DNA from: Neocallimastix lanati (nom. inval.)
Taxonomy: Eukaryota; Neocallimastigomycota; Neocallimastigomycetes; Neocallimastigales; Neocallimastigaceae
DNA: 64,000 bases
Direction: 5' to 3'
NCBI GenBank assembly: GCA_016946835.1
Contig: JACVTC010000120.1
Span: 468,501-532,500, forward strand
In this document: positions 1-11,423 of the stretch, piece after piece
Numbering within the stretch: position 1 is the stretch's first letter
Layout of the letters: each line of letters begins with the position of its first letter
Made by a program: the position numbers and the translations under genes
The notes under the pieces: model-generated
The model's input: the letters and a program-made list of their open reading frames with translations, nothing else
Told to the model about the DNA's origin: nothing
Database searches by the model: none

Positions 1-735
1 CAATACAAATCACAAATGTCAAATATGTTCCAATTCAAAATTAAGGAACAAACCTTTCAAAAGATCAATTAATAAAACAAAACACACTTTCATACATCTC
101 GATTTAGTGGGCCCCGTATTGCCATCCTTAAATAAAAATATATACTTCCTCACAATCCTGGACGACTTTTCCAGATATGGCTGGGTCTTATTCCTACAAC
201 ATTAAAATGAAACATTCAATAAATTTATTATTTGGTACTAAGAAGTTTTAAACACATTCAGCATTAAAATCAAAAACATTCGATCAGAAAATGGAAAGGA
301 ATTTTTTAATAATAATTTCAAAATATTCTGTCAAAATAATGGTATAATATCAATACACTATACCATATAATCCAGCCCAAAACGGGAAAGCGGAACGATT
401 CAACGGCATACTTATATCTTCCGCAAAAGCTCTACTAAATGAATCAAAACTTTCTCATAATTTTTGGGAATTTGTTGTCGATACAGTAAATTATATTCAC
501 AATCGTTTACCCCATCAGGGTATTAACAATAAAATACCATTTGAGATTCTATATAATAAACCTGTTGATTACAGCATATTTAGAGTTTTTGGATGCAGAG
601 TATTTTTCTTTATACCAAAAGAACTACGATCCAAATTCGATAATAATTCACACCCTGGAATTTTCTTAGGATATTGCAATAACCCATCATCTTATAAAAT
701 CCTTGATTTAACCAACAATAAAATCGCGCTATCTA
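1..735 (+). pseudogene. copia integrase region of fossil A
   Basis: Conceptual translation gives the integrase core of a copia polyprotein: an HLDLVGP motif near 100-115, LTILDDFSRYGW near 145-180, and the stretch FWEFVVDTVNYIHNRLPHQG near 465-520, followed by FGCRVFFFIPKEL and FLGYCNNP. In the family this enzyme joins the cDNA copy to host DNA using a DDE triad. The same blocks appear in fossils B and E at matching order. It is a decayed part of a retroelement, not an active gene. Confidence 0.85.
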
Positions 736-854
736 ATATGGAAAGTACAATTAATTACGTAAATAAATTAAACAATACTAACAATAAAATTGAAATATCC
801 CATTATCAACACAATACAATAAACAATAATATAAATAAAAGAAACATTAATTAT

Positions 855-1325
855 TGTAACGATATCAGCGTCGTTATATCTTGGTTATGGTTACTCAATG
901 GTACCTACCTTGCCTTACATACTAAATGTCACTGGTTTGAATCTTATCTTTTACCTTTTGGAATAAAATATTTATTTAGTTATTAATTCTTTTATTCATT
1001 TAAATATAATAATAATATTTATTTAAATAATTATCATGTATTCATTTAATTCTAAACCAATCATGTTTTTTAATTATAAACTTTCTGAATATAAAAATCA
1101 TGTATTATTATTTTATTTTGACTCTTTGAGTCGATATTAACAAAGTAAAGTAGCTTAAAATTAATATTAAATAAAAAATAATATAAAACCATAATTATGA
1201 AATTATTAAATAATAAGATAATTTAGTGTAATAATAAATAATAAAATCTCACATTTAGTAGTTTGTTTATTAGTTAACACACTACAATGACCTAGTGAGA
1301 TAAAAAAAATAACAAAATCATTACA
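855..1325 (-). repeat. 471-bp TSD-flanked repeat (R471 copy 1), probable solo LTR
   Basis: The insert has ends TGTAACGA and TCATTACA, near-perfect inverted 8-mers, and is flanked by the perfect 5-bp duplication ATTAT at 850-854 and 1326-1330. TG...CA ends plus a 5-bp duplication fit a solo LTR. It interrupts copia fossil A, so it is younger than that element. A second copy lies in the opposite orientation at about 26998-27401. On the + strand, about 890-950 resembles a tRNA internal promoter: an A-box-like TTACTCAATGG and a B-box-like GGTTTGAATCT about 30 bases further on. A tRNA-derived SINE is therefore an alternative reading. Orientation is given as if LTR; it is a judgement. Confidence 0.75.
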
Positions 1326-1389
1326 ATTATGAAGCAAAAGAATCAAACAAAATAATAAAATATAGTGATAAGAATATATCAAAATTAAA

Positions 1390-2929
1390 TGAAGAAAACA
1401 ATATATACAGAGAACCATATAACTTTAAAGATATATTTAACCTTAAAGATAAAGAGCAATGGATGCAAGCCGTAAATGAAGAATTAAAAAATATGGAAAA
1501 GCTAAATGTTTTTCAGATTGTAAATTCAGTTCCAGAAGGATCTAGCGTTATATCATCGCGTTGGGTATTTAAATATAAAAGAGACTCAAACGGTAATATA
1601 ATAAAAAGAAAAGCAAAATTAGTTGCGAAAGGTTATACGCAGCAGTATGGAATTGATTTCAAGGAAACGTTTGCTCCAACTTTAAAACAAGATACAATAA
1701 GGATTATCACAGCAATAGCTGTTCAGCATAATTTTAATATCGAACAAATAGATATTAACTCTGCATACCTTTGCAGATTTAAAAGAAGATATATATATGA
1801 AATCTCCCGAAGGTCATCATTCATTCAATAAATGTTTTTGGAAGCTTAAAAAAGCCCTTTATGGCTTAAAGCAAGCTGGAAAAGAATGGAACGAAAAATT
1901 GAATAATGAGCTTCTTAAATTAAATTTTAGAAGAGTTAAGAGTGAACCTTGCGTTTATATTAAGACAGATAGGAATAATAAAATAATATGCATTTTGTCG
2001 GTATACGTAGATGATATATTAATTGCCGGAACAGATCATGAAATCAAAATTGTAAAAGATTCAATAAAAAGAAAATTTAATATTAAAGATGTAGGTAATG
2101 TAGAATTCGTTATAGGAATTAAATTTTATAAGATCAGAAATGGTTATATTTTACATCAAATAAGATATATTAAGGATATATTATTCAAATATGAAATTAA
2201 TAAACTTACACCATCGAAAAATTTAATACCAGTAGAAAATAATAAATTGAAATGCATAAAATTAATGAAACGAAATACCGAAGTGCCATTGAGAACCTAT
2301 TGTATCTTGCTATCTGTACCCGACCTGATATTCTATTTGCTGTGAGCAGAGAAGTAAGAAAATCCAATAACCCTAACTTAGAGGATTGGAATAATGTTCT
2401 TAAAATATTCAGATACTTAATGTACACAAAAAACTATGATATTAAAATTGAAAAAAGTATTAACCTTAAGGTTTATGTCGACGCAGATTTCGCTGGAGAC
2501 TCAACCACAAGAAAATCTACTTCAGGATTCCTGGTGATGATGGGAAGAACGCCAACCAGTTGGTTCTCGAAATTGAAACATTGCGTTTCTACCTCAACGG
2601 TCGAAGCTGAGTATTATAGTTTGAGCGAATGCGCAAAGCATTCATTATGGTATAAGAATTTATTAAATGAACTTGAAATAAAAATTAATAATGTTAAAAT
2701 TTTCGTCGACAATAAAGCAGCAATATATAATAGTGAGAATCAGTCAATTAATCCCAAGTCAAAACACATTGATATTCGGTATCATCATATTAGAGACCTT
2801 GTCAATAAAAGATTAATCAAATTGAATTACATAAACACTAAAGAAAATTTATCAGACGGATTCACGAAATACTTAAACAATACTTTAATGGATAAATTTA
2901 GAAGTTTCTTTCTTACTAAAATTGAATAA
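1390..2929 (+). pseudogene. copia reverse transcriptase and RNase H region of fossil A
   Basis: This is the RVT_2-type reverse transcriptase and the copia RNase H. Visible motifs are SSRWVFKYKRDSNG, ARLVAKGYTQ-like KLVAKGYTQQYGID, ALYGLKQAGKEWN, the catalytic SVYVDDILIAG, then TRPDILFAVSR, KVYVDADFAGD, STSGFLVMMG and the family end block PKSKHIDIRYHHIRD followed by LSDGFTKYL. RT copies the RNA genome into cDNA inside the particle and RNase H removes the RNA strand. It is broken, with a few breaks, but long parts remain readable and very similar to the matching part of fossil B. Confidence 0.92.
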
Positions 2930-3065
2930 TATAGTGTAAAATGCGCCATCATTTTTTTTAAGAAAGCTCTCCTAATCAAATTAAAAGTAGTATAATTTTT
3001 CAAAATCTACCTTCATTTTTTTTTTCTACATCAAGTTTTTTTTTGAAGCTAGATTTCAGGGTGAA

Positions 3066-3338
3066 TGTTAAAAATATATTTTAATATAAAATTTAATCTA
3101 TGATTATCCAATATTTTACAAATACATAAATACTCGAAATACTATAAAACGTGCTTAAGTTATAATTCTAAATTTTTTTTTCACTTTTAACAATAATAAA
3201 AAACCTTAATATATATACGCTCATACATACTTAGTTATATATATTTAAAATAATAAATATTAATATATAATAAAGGAATATAAAACATCTTTACTTAAAC
3301 ATAATTATAATATTATCTTAATATTATGTGTCTCTTAA
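3066..3338 (+). repeat. 3' LTR of copia fossil A
   Basis: The LTR starts TGTTAAAAATAT directly after a tract ending CAGGGTGAA, which matches the tract and LTR start of fossil B at 60405-60435. The end is placed at the shared motif GTGTCTCTTAA and is approximate. No left partner is in the window. Confidence 0.6.
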
Positions 3339-3339
3339 T

Positions 3340-4138
3340 TGTGTGTTTATTTACAATTTTAATAGATGTGATTATTATTAAATAAATAAAATAGATATGA
3401 TGAAGTTAACAAATCAATAAAAGTATCTAATCTTAACAAATTGATATTTAGGAAAAAATTAGTAGAAAAACCTGAATAAATTCGATTAATTCTAATATAT
3501 TAATAATCGTATTAATTAATAAAAACCCAATCAAAATAATATTGGGAAAAAAACTTAATCGATTTTACTAAAATTTTATATATTATCAATTAATTAAAAT
3601 AATAAAATATAAATAATATTTTCAAGTAATTATTACATTACAACAAATTTGTTTACATTATTTTCTCATATATATTAATTGAATAAATTAATATATTTTT
3701 TACAAATTAACAAATATTGAAATATAAATAAAATATAAATTAATTAAATAAGATAGATTATTTTATATGAAATAAATCTTTATTCTTACAATATTTAAAA
3801 AATAATATTATTTATTAATAAATAATTAATATTTCATAGTCTTTATAATTAATGATAATAATTATAAATTTATTTAAATTATAACTATTGCATACACATT
3901 GAAATATTTTTAAATTATTAAAATATAATTTTTATATATTTAATTAATATTAGGAAATTTATTTAAATAATTATTATATATACATTTATTAATATTAATG
4001 ATTTATTTAATTATTCATTTAATTATTAATTTAATGTAAAATATTACTTTTATTTATTTTTTACATTGTATATTTAAAGAATTATAAATAAGTTTTTTCA
4101 TTTTTTATAATTCTATATTTTAGTTTAAATATAGTTTT
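3340..4138. other. AT-rich spacer with a degraded L3 relic
   Basis: No gene is seen. About 3385-3610 resembles the reverse orientation of the L3 repeat (shared TCTAATCTTAACAAAT and AGAAAAACCT blocks, as at 15110-15160). The remainder is low-complexity A/T sequence. Confidence 0.5.
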
Positions 4139-4500
4139 ATGTTAATAAGCTTAGATTAGATTTTAAAAATGATATTTAGAAAATTAGATTAATTTAGATC
4201 ATTTCGGTTACTTTTTATTTTTCCTTTTATTTGATGATCTAAATTAAAATATAGAAAATCAGTATTTTGAGGTTTTATCCAAATATTATAATATATTTGG
4301 TTTTATTTAATATATACGATGATCGATATGAATAGAATATCGTTCAAAAAACTTATCTAGTTTTTTTTTCTAATCTTTTTCTAGATAAGATATTTGTTAA
4401 GATTAGAAAACATTTTTATTTAACCTTATTTTCATAAAAAATATAAATAAAGCTCTTAATTTCGCGATAAGAAATCAAGAGTTATTATTATAAAAACATA
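4139..4500 (+). repeat. L3 LTR-like repeat, forward copy
   Basis: This matches, in reverse complement, 15005-15290. Shared landmarks in order are a TCGATAT block, CTTATCTAG, a pair of imperfect inverted blocks around TTTTCTAGATAAGATAT, TTGTTAAGATTAGAAAAC, a TATA-like ATATAAATAAAG, and a hairpin CTCTTAATTTC...GAAATCAAGAG at 4453-4481. TATA followed by a stable hairpin looks like an LTR promoter and R region, but no attached internal region is identified. Confidence 0.5.
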
Positions 4501-4696
4501 GTTATGATTTAATAATATATATTTAACTTTAATAAAATAATAAAAGAATTTTTTTTAAAGCATATTTTACGAATAAATTCAAAACGAAACATTTCTTAAC
4601 TCATGTATAACATTATTATTTTATAATAAACTCAATAAAGGTAAAATTTTATTTTATTTTATTTTATTTTCTAAACTTAATGAATTAGTCATTAAG

Positions 4697-5408
4697 TTGA
4701 ATGTTAAGATTTTTATTTAATTTATGTTTTAAATTTAAATAAAATAATACGTTTTATTAGAAATATTTACTAAGTCGATATGTCTATATAGTGATCTACT
4801 ATATAGATATATAATAATAATAAATATATTTAAATAATTTAGTTTAATAAAAATTTATTTACAATTGACTTCAATAATTAAAGTTATTTTATTAATTTGA
4901 TTTTAAATCTATTTATTTTATTTAATAATAAAATATCTATAATATATTACTATTAAGGTAATTTTACAATAACCTTACAAAGAACATAAAAAATAGATTT
5001 TTACATCTTTCTTTTATACTTTGTAAGTAACATAATTGTATTTAATTATAAGATATTAATAATATAGTAATATAAATATTAATAAAGTATAAAGATAAAT
5101 TTAATTATATAATTAATTTGAATAATCGAAATTAATATAGATATAAACATATATAAAAGCATAATATAAATAAAATACACGTGACGTCAAATGTAAATTG
5201 AATTAATTATTAATATAAACCTTATTTATTAATATTTTCAGAATTATTAGGTCTAAGATAATCATTTAAATATTAAATAAGAATTTATATTAATTATTAA
5301 TTATATAATTATATATATTATTTATAATTAAATAAATAATATTTTTAATTATTGAAATGTAAATAACTGAAATTGAGATTTCAATTCAGTTATAATTTCA
5401 ACATTGAA
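4697..5408. repeat. Solo LTR (L2 family) with 5-bp target duplication
   Basis: The LTR occupies 4702-5403, begins TGTTAAGATT and ends TTTCAACA, and is flanked by the perfect duplication TTGAA at 4697-4701 and 5404-5408. It aligns along its full length with 16520-17219 (about 700 bp each), which sits directly upstream of a gypsy gag on the minus strand. Intact ends with duplication and no internal region are the signature of recombination between two LTRs. By its partner it should read on the minus strand. Confidence 0.85.
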
Positions 5409-6140
5409 ATTAATAATAGAGGAATTTGCAGCCGAATCTAACCAGCTCATAGTTAATAAAAATTTAACAAATATACTGGATCATTTAATTGTCGAACATA
5501 AAAATGAGGATAATGTAGTCTACACCTTTCTAGATATATCTACCGGTGCATCTAAACAAGTAATTAACATTACTGATTCCTTCATTACGACTGAAGATTA
5601 CGGTGATATGGATAAGGTTTCCTTCCTAAACTTATGTGCTTGGCAATTTAGCTAAAGCAATAATGATGAAATTGCCAAAGAAGTTAATAAAAATTCAACG
5701 GATTTAATAAACTTAATTAGGAAACTTTCATCCCACAGTGAAGTAAATAATTTATATAACGCTTATCAAATGTCTTTAATGAAATTCCAACAACAATCTA
5801 TAGTGAAAGCTTCTAACAAGAAATTCACGGAAGTCATACAGCTAATTGAAAATCAAAAAATAGAATTAAACAATAATGTTCGCGTCGTTGGTCAAGCTGC
5901 TGTAAATGCTTTAGAAAAAACGGAAGTGGTTGAACAAAAGTTACTTAAAGAAACTCATACAAGAGAAAAGAATCAAAAAAGCAATATCCTCCCTGCACAT
6001 ACTTTAATAAGGCTCGTTACCTATTAAAAGTAATCTTCTACACTAAATTGGGAACAAGAAAAAAGCCTAGCTTTAAATTAGCTAAATTAGTTAAACTCCA
6101 AGCGGTAACCCTCAAATTAATATAATACTACCAGGTTTCT
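5404..6140 (+). pseudogene. Unrecognised coding remnant, possibly gag-like
   Basis: The region is clearly less AT-rich than its surroundings and reads as protein: a first part with STGASKQVINITDSF and a second part with a helical, Gln/Glu/Lys-rich stretch (VIQLIENQKIELNNN, AAVNALEKTEVVEQKLL) that could form a coiled coil. I cannot assign it to a family. Two ideas: the N-terminal part of a gypsy gag, since gypsy gags here often start with such helical segments, or a decayed host gene. The solo LTR at 4702-5403 is inserted at its left edge. It is broken. Confidence 0.4.
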
Positions 6141-6189
6141 CGGCTGACACCTCCCCCATGGAATTTCAGGTAGAACAAGCTAAAAAATT

Positions 6190-7275
6190 AAAAATTTTTT
6201 TTTAGAGAAATTAAAATCAATTTCGTTAAGTTTTTCTGTTTCATTTAATATGTTTTATCAATCGAAATTGCATCATCTTCTATTTCAATATTTTCATTGT
6301 TATTTTTTGTAATAGAATCAATTTTATTACTTTAATTATATTACTTTATTTCTTCTTTTGTATTTTCCATATGGTTCTTCAATTAATAAATTTGGTTTTT
6401 TTCTAAAAGCGATAGCTACAATTTCTTCTTTGGTTTGATTAGTTGGAGTTTCCCTTCTCTCTTTTAGAAGTTTAAATGATTGTTAGAACTACTTTGATTT
6501 TGATTTTCCAATTAAGCAAGTTATTTGAAAGAATATGGACAATGTTTGAAGTAACGGCCTTGTTGTCCACAACGATATCATATAATCTGATTTTTGAGTG
6601 ATAATTTACTTTCTATTCTGATTAGTTTCATTATTCGTAAATTCATTATCAAGTCTTGCATCATTGAAATCTGGCCTAATATTCACTTGATTATTATTTT
6701 GCTCATATTCTTTTTGATTATAAATTTTTTTTGTTATTGGCAACCTTTGAATTACTAAAACCATGCTGGAATTCATTAAATTCATTAAAATTTTGATAAT
6801 TTGGATGATTCCTTTTATTGTAAGAACTGTATAATTGTTTTTCTATTATAATTTTGATTGTAATTTTGGTTATAACTTTGATAATTGATTATAAATCGGT
6901 GAATTAAATTGAAAGAATGAACACTATTTCTGTAATAAAATGGTTGGGAATTAAAAACTTTAGTCATTACGGCTTCATTAGTAGTATATCCAACATCTTC
7001 GGCTCTTTCTGTCAATTCAGCTTTTTCAAATGCATCTTCTAAGTCTATCGTTAGGTTATAACTTGAGATCTAGAGTAAGGTCGATAGATTATTGAATCCG
7101 CTCAGTCTTCAACAATAATAAACGTCTGATATATTTTTGGTAGATTATTATAAATTTTCTTATATCTCCAATTAAAGTTCTTTATACTTTCTCCTCTTCT
7201 AAATTTCATTCTTTGCAAACTTTTACATTTTTCTTGGAGTGTTATTTCCAATTCTTTTTCCATCACTACGGAGAA
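6190..7275 (-). pseudogene. Ty3/gypsy gag fossil
   Basis: Reading the minus strand, a gag-like block (RRGESIKNFNWRYKKIYNNLP, about 7140-7230) is followed toward lower coordinates by Asn/Tyr/Gln-rich sequence (SYNQNYNQNYNRK near 6840) and a CCHC-like zinc-knuckle relic CGQQGRYFKHC near 6540-6580. Gag forms the particle and its knuckle binds the RNA genome. The stretch near 6440-6480 resembles that near 24290-24340 next to the zinc knuckle of the gypsy cluster, tying it to that family. Broken and old. Confidence 0.6.
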
Positions 7276-7938
7276 GTGTCGTAGGGAGTATAATTATACT
7301 ACTCCGGGACGGAAAACCGCACTTACAAAATCGACGAAAAACCTTAATAAATTGGAATCGCCCTAATTTATTATTAATTAATTTTCTTACGGTTTAAGCA
7401 CTGTACATGAACTATTATTTTTTGTTATTCTCAAAGTTAAAAATAATAAATTTATATTAAATCACTATTAATTACTAAAATTACTATTTTTTTAATCTAA
7501 TTTTATTAAAATTTTATTTTGTCTACTTATTTTTTATCTTTTTTTTTTTTTTACTTTTAATTAAATTAAAATTTATATTATTTTCTAATTAATTAATACT
7601 TTTATTCTATCAATTAAAAAAAAATTTTTTTATTTCTAAACTTCATTAATAAAATTTTCTTGAATTATTATTTTCATATTATTTTATTTCTTCAAGTCCT
7701 GCATAGCTCGCCAAATTTTTATGGTATAGTATTGAAGATATTTTATAATAAAATATTATATTCTAATAACTAAAAGAAAAATTTTAAATACTATTATTCT
7801 AAGTTAAAAATCTAAATATTAAATAATTTAAACTAAACAAAATAAATAAAATAGCTAATAATAAAATTTAACCTAATCTAAATAATTTAATTAATCAACT
7901 ATAATTATTAACTCTAAATATTAACACTAAAATCTTAA
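7276..7938. other. AT-rich spacer with a short perfect palindrome
   Basis: No gene is seen. A perfect 14-bp palindrome AGTATAATTATACT lies at 7287-7300 within a less AT-rich patch (7255-7345). The rest is A/T-rich sequence with homopolymer runs. Confidence 0.5.
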
Positions 7939-7943
7939 ACACT

Positions 7944-8250
7944 TATTAAGAATTTATGTTATTAATTTTTAGAATGTGTGATCACTTTATTAATTATATA
8001 TAATTATTATTATATTTTTGTTAAAGGTTATTTTAATTTTAATTATATGATTATAATCATTTACATTTCTTAAAAATTTAACTATATTTGTTTATACATG
8101 TAAAACTCTGATGTATATTAGGCATGCGCATCATACATCTACATAACATACATATTTAATTTATAATTAAATATAAATAAATATACTAATCTAAGTTAAA
8201 TATACCAAATTATTATTGATTATTTAAGATATTAAACTTTATTTCTAACA
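7944..8250 (-). repeat. 3' LTR of copia element C
   Basis: Reading the minus strand it starts TGTTAGAAATAAAG after the purine tract and ends CTTAATA, 307 bp. It nearly matches 14018-14295. A diverged family copy stands alone at 36586-36897. Confidence 0.85.
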
Positions 8251-8256
8251 TTCCCC

Positions 8257-11241
8257 CTAAAGTTTAAGATCCTTAAAGCTAGTGAGAATGTTTTCTCTGA
8301 ATTTATTCATCAAAGTAGTATTTAAATACTTTGTAAATCCGTCTGATAAATTATATTCGGATTTAACATATTTCAAATTTATATATTTTCCTTTTATCAA
8401 CTCCCTTATGCTATGATATTTCAAATCGATATGCTTAGACTTTGGATTAATTGTTTCATTTTCGCAGTTATAAATAGCGGCTTTATTGTCAGTATTTATT
8501 GTTATACTGTTATTATTCAATCCAAGTTCCTTAAAAATGTTTCTGAACCAAAGACAATGTCTTGCACACTCATGTATACCATAATATTCGCTTTCTGAGG
8601 TAGAAACGGAAACACAATGTTGGAGTTTAGAATATCAACTTGTTGGAGCTGAATTTATTAACATCAAGAATCCTGTAGTAGATCTTCTAGTATCTTTATC
8701 TCCACCTAAATCTGCATCTACATAGACTTTAAACTCGAGTTTATTATTATATGTAAATTTAATTCCATAATCAGGCTTACCTTTTAGATATCTAAAAATT
8801 TTTATTACATTATACCAATCTTCATAGGTGGGATCTTTGGATTTTCTTGAAGCTCTACTTACTGAAAATAGGATGTCAGGTCTCGTACTTATAGCTAAGT
8901 ACAATAAGGATCCAATTGCTTGTTTGTATTTTGTTGGATTAAATTTCTTTGATTTTAATATATTATTTTCGATTGGAATCATGTTTGAAGTAGGTTTAAA
9001 TTTGTTTATTTCAAATTTATTTAATATATCTTCTAAATATTTCTTTTGGTGTATAAAATAACCATCTTTGCATTTAACAAATTTTATACCTATAATATAA
9101 TCAACTTCACCTACATCAGTTGCTTCAAAATTTTCTTTTATTAAAGATTTTGTTTTATTTACTTCTTCTGAAGTACCAGCTACAATTATATCATCTACAT
9201 AAACTGCTGATAAACACTTAATATTATTATTTTCATCTTTCTTGATATATACACAAGGATCACTCAAGAATCTTTTAAAATTTAATTTTAACAATACCTT
9301 ATTTAATGTTTCGTTCCACATTCTGCCAGATTGTTTAAGGCCGTATAATGCTTTGTTCAATTTACAATACCCTTTTTGATTCATTCCTTCTGGCATACTC
9401 ATATATATATCCTCTTCTAATCTAGCGTTCAAATATGCAGCTTTGATATCCATTTGATGAATATCAAATATTGTTTTAAGTGTATCCTGTTTAAGTGTTG
9501 GCGAAAATGTATTTTTGTAATCTATTCCGTAAACTTGTGTATAACCTTTAGCAACTAATCTTGCTTTATACTTCACAATTTTACCGTTAGCATCTCTTTT
9601 ATGTTTTAGTACCCACCTTGTTGACACAACATTAGCGTTCTTAGGTACTTTATCCACAATTGTAAAAACATTCATCCTTTTCATATTACCTAACTCTTCA
9701 TCAACAGCTTTTAACCACTTATCTTTATCTTTCATATTAAAGATATCAATATAACTACGTGGTTCAATAAAATCATTTTCATATGTTGATAAGAGTGCAA
9801 CTGTATCTAGAATATCTTTTATTTTAAAAGAGCGTTTTAAAGGATGACTAGTAATATTATATTCATCACGATAATGATATTTGCGTTTACATCTAGTTTT
9901 ATTGTTTTTATTTTTATTTTTATTTAGATGTTGTATATTAACGTCTTTATACTTATTTCTATTATTAATATTATCTACTCTTTCAATTTGGTTTATTTCA
10001 TTAGTATTATTAATATCATTAACGATTTTATTATTTTCATTAGTCTTATAATTTTTCATTTGTTCCTTTGATTTTTGAGAAAGTTCTTTCAATTTATTTA
10101 ATAAAAAATGAGTATCTTTTATTTTATCTGATTTCCTCTCTTTAATTTTATTGATATTATCAATTTTATCATTATCATTTTTATCATTATTACTTTTATT
10201 TAAGGTAACACTTTTATTTAAATTATTATTTATTCGTTTGTTTATATAATTTTTTTGTCCATAAGTTACGTTATTTTGATAATTATTACTAGCAAATTCT
10301 TTATTATTATAACTATACTCATTTCTTAGAGAATGCTTTTCATTTAAATTATTATTATTAAATTTACCTTTATTTAATTCTTCAATTAATTCATTAAAGA
10401 ATTCACTATTATTTTCTTTATTATATTTATTTTGTTCGTTTAAATTATTTTTATCATTTATATTTTCTTTGTTTACATCATTTTCTTTGTTTACATTATT
10501 TTTATTTTCTTCAATTAAATTTTGATTTAAATTATTATTTATAGAATTGACATTTTTATAACTTACATTTAAATTATTAACGTCGTTGGTTTCTATATTT
10601 GTGAAATTGTCATTTGAATTATAATTATTTAGATTAAAATACTCATTGTTTACATTATTTGATAAATTTGAATTATTTAAATTATTTTTATTTCCTTCGA
10701 TAATTAAATTATTTTTATTTATGTAATTATTGTGAGTTTCCAAATCCTGTATATTTTTATAATTAAAATCCTGATTATTTATTCCCGTTACGTCTTCATT
10801 GGTTTTCATATTGTTTATCTTATTTCCATTACTTTCTGTGACTTTACTTCCTAAATTCTGATTTAAATTATTATTTAAATTTAAATCATTTAAATTATTA
10901 ATTTTAATTAAATTGTTAGTACTATAATTTTCTTTATTCCCATTATGAAAATTTATATTATTTTCTTTTTGGAAATAAATATTATTATTATTATTTTCAT
11001 TTATTTCAGTAAGGTTGTTTTTATTATTATTTTTTAAATTTAATGATGAATCATTAAATTCATGATTTGAATGTAAATTATTAAATCGGTAATTTAAGTT
11101 GTAATTTGAAAAATTTTTATTATTATTTTCGAAATTACTGTTATATCGTATAAGACCAATAGAATTATTTTGTGATAAATTATTTATATTATTAAAATTA
11201 TTTTGATTTAAATTATTTAAATTATTATATGGGATATTCAT
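8257..11241 (-). pseudogene. Element C reverse transcriptase/RNase H with a long Asn-rich linker
   Basis: The main open stretch (8635-11241, 868 codons) opens with about 430 residues that are mostly Asn, Leu and Lys, then a basic patch, then the copia RT: WLKAVDEELGNM, STRWVLKHKRDANG, ARLVAKGYTQVYGID, ALYGLKQSGRMWNE and the catalytic AVYVDDIIVAG, followed by TRPDILFSVSR and the RNase H start KVYVDADLGGD. The RNase H end block (NKAAIYNCENETINPKSKHID, LSDGFTKYL) is at 8257-8520. The linker sits between integrase and RT, where B and E also have Asn-rich sequence. It encodes a polyprotein part that needs cleavage by the element protease. Broken but mostly readable. Confidence 0.9.
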
Positions 11242-11423
11242 TTGATTTAAATTATTATTTAAATTAATTTGATTTTCATTATTAAATAAATTATTATTGT
11301 TATTATTAATATTATAAACTTCATGATATTCATTATTATTGTTATCATTTATATCGTCTTCAATTTCTTCAGATTCATAAAATGGAGTAAAGTTAAAGAT
11401 ATCTGGAGAGGACAGAGGAGGAC

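Larger units (their letters stand above)
1..3338 (+). mobile_element. Ty1/copia LTR retrotransposon fossil A
   Basis: A copia element enters the window from its left edge. In order I see integrase, then reverse transcriptase and RNase H, a purine-bearing tract at about 3047-3065, and an LTR starting TGTTAAAAAT. The order integrase before RT is diagnostic of Ty1/copia. Protein sequence is close to fossil B (55821-60657) and fossil E (37210-40560), so all three are one family. A 471-bp foreign repeat is inserted at 855-1325. The element is broken with several breaks and is an old copy. Its gag end lies outside the window. Confidence 0.9.

Noticed and set aside
880-960. Possible tRNA gene (A-box and B-box-like sequence)
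   Set aside because: No acceptor or anticodon stem can be folded convincingly, and it lies inside a TSD-flanked repeat present twice.
738-986. Separate 82-codon gene inside fossil A
   Set aside because: It runs from copia sequence into the R471 insertion, so it is a chance fusion of two repeats.
850-1330. PIF/Harbinger-type MITE with TTA duplication
   Set aside because: A 3-bp TTA reading is possible, but the 5-bp ATTAT duplication with TG...CA ends explains the same bases better.
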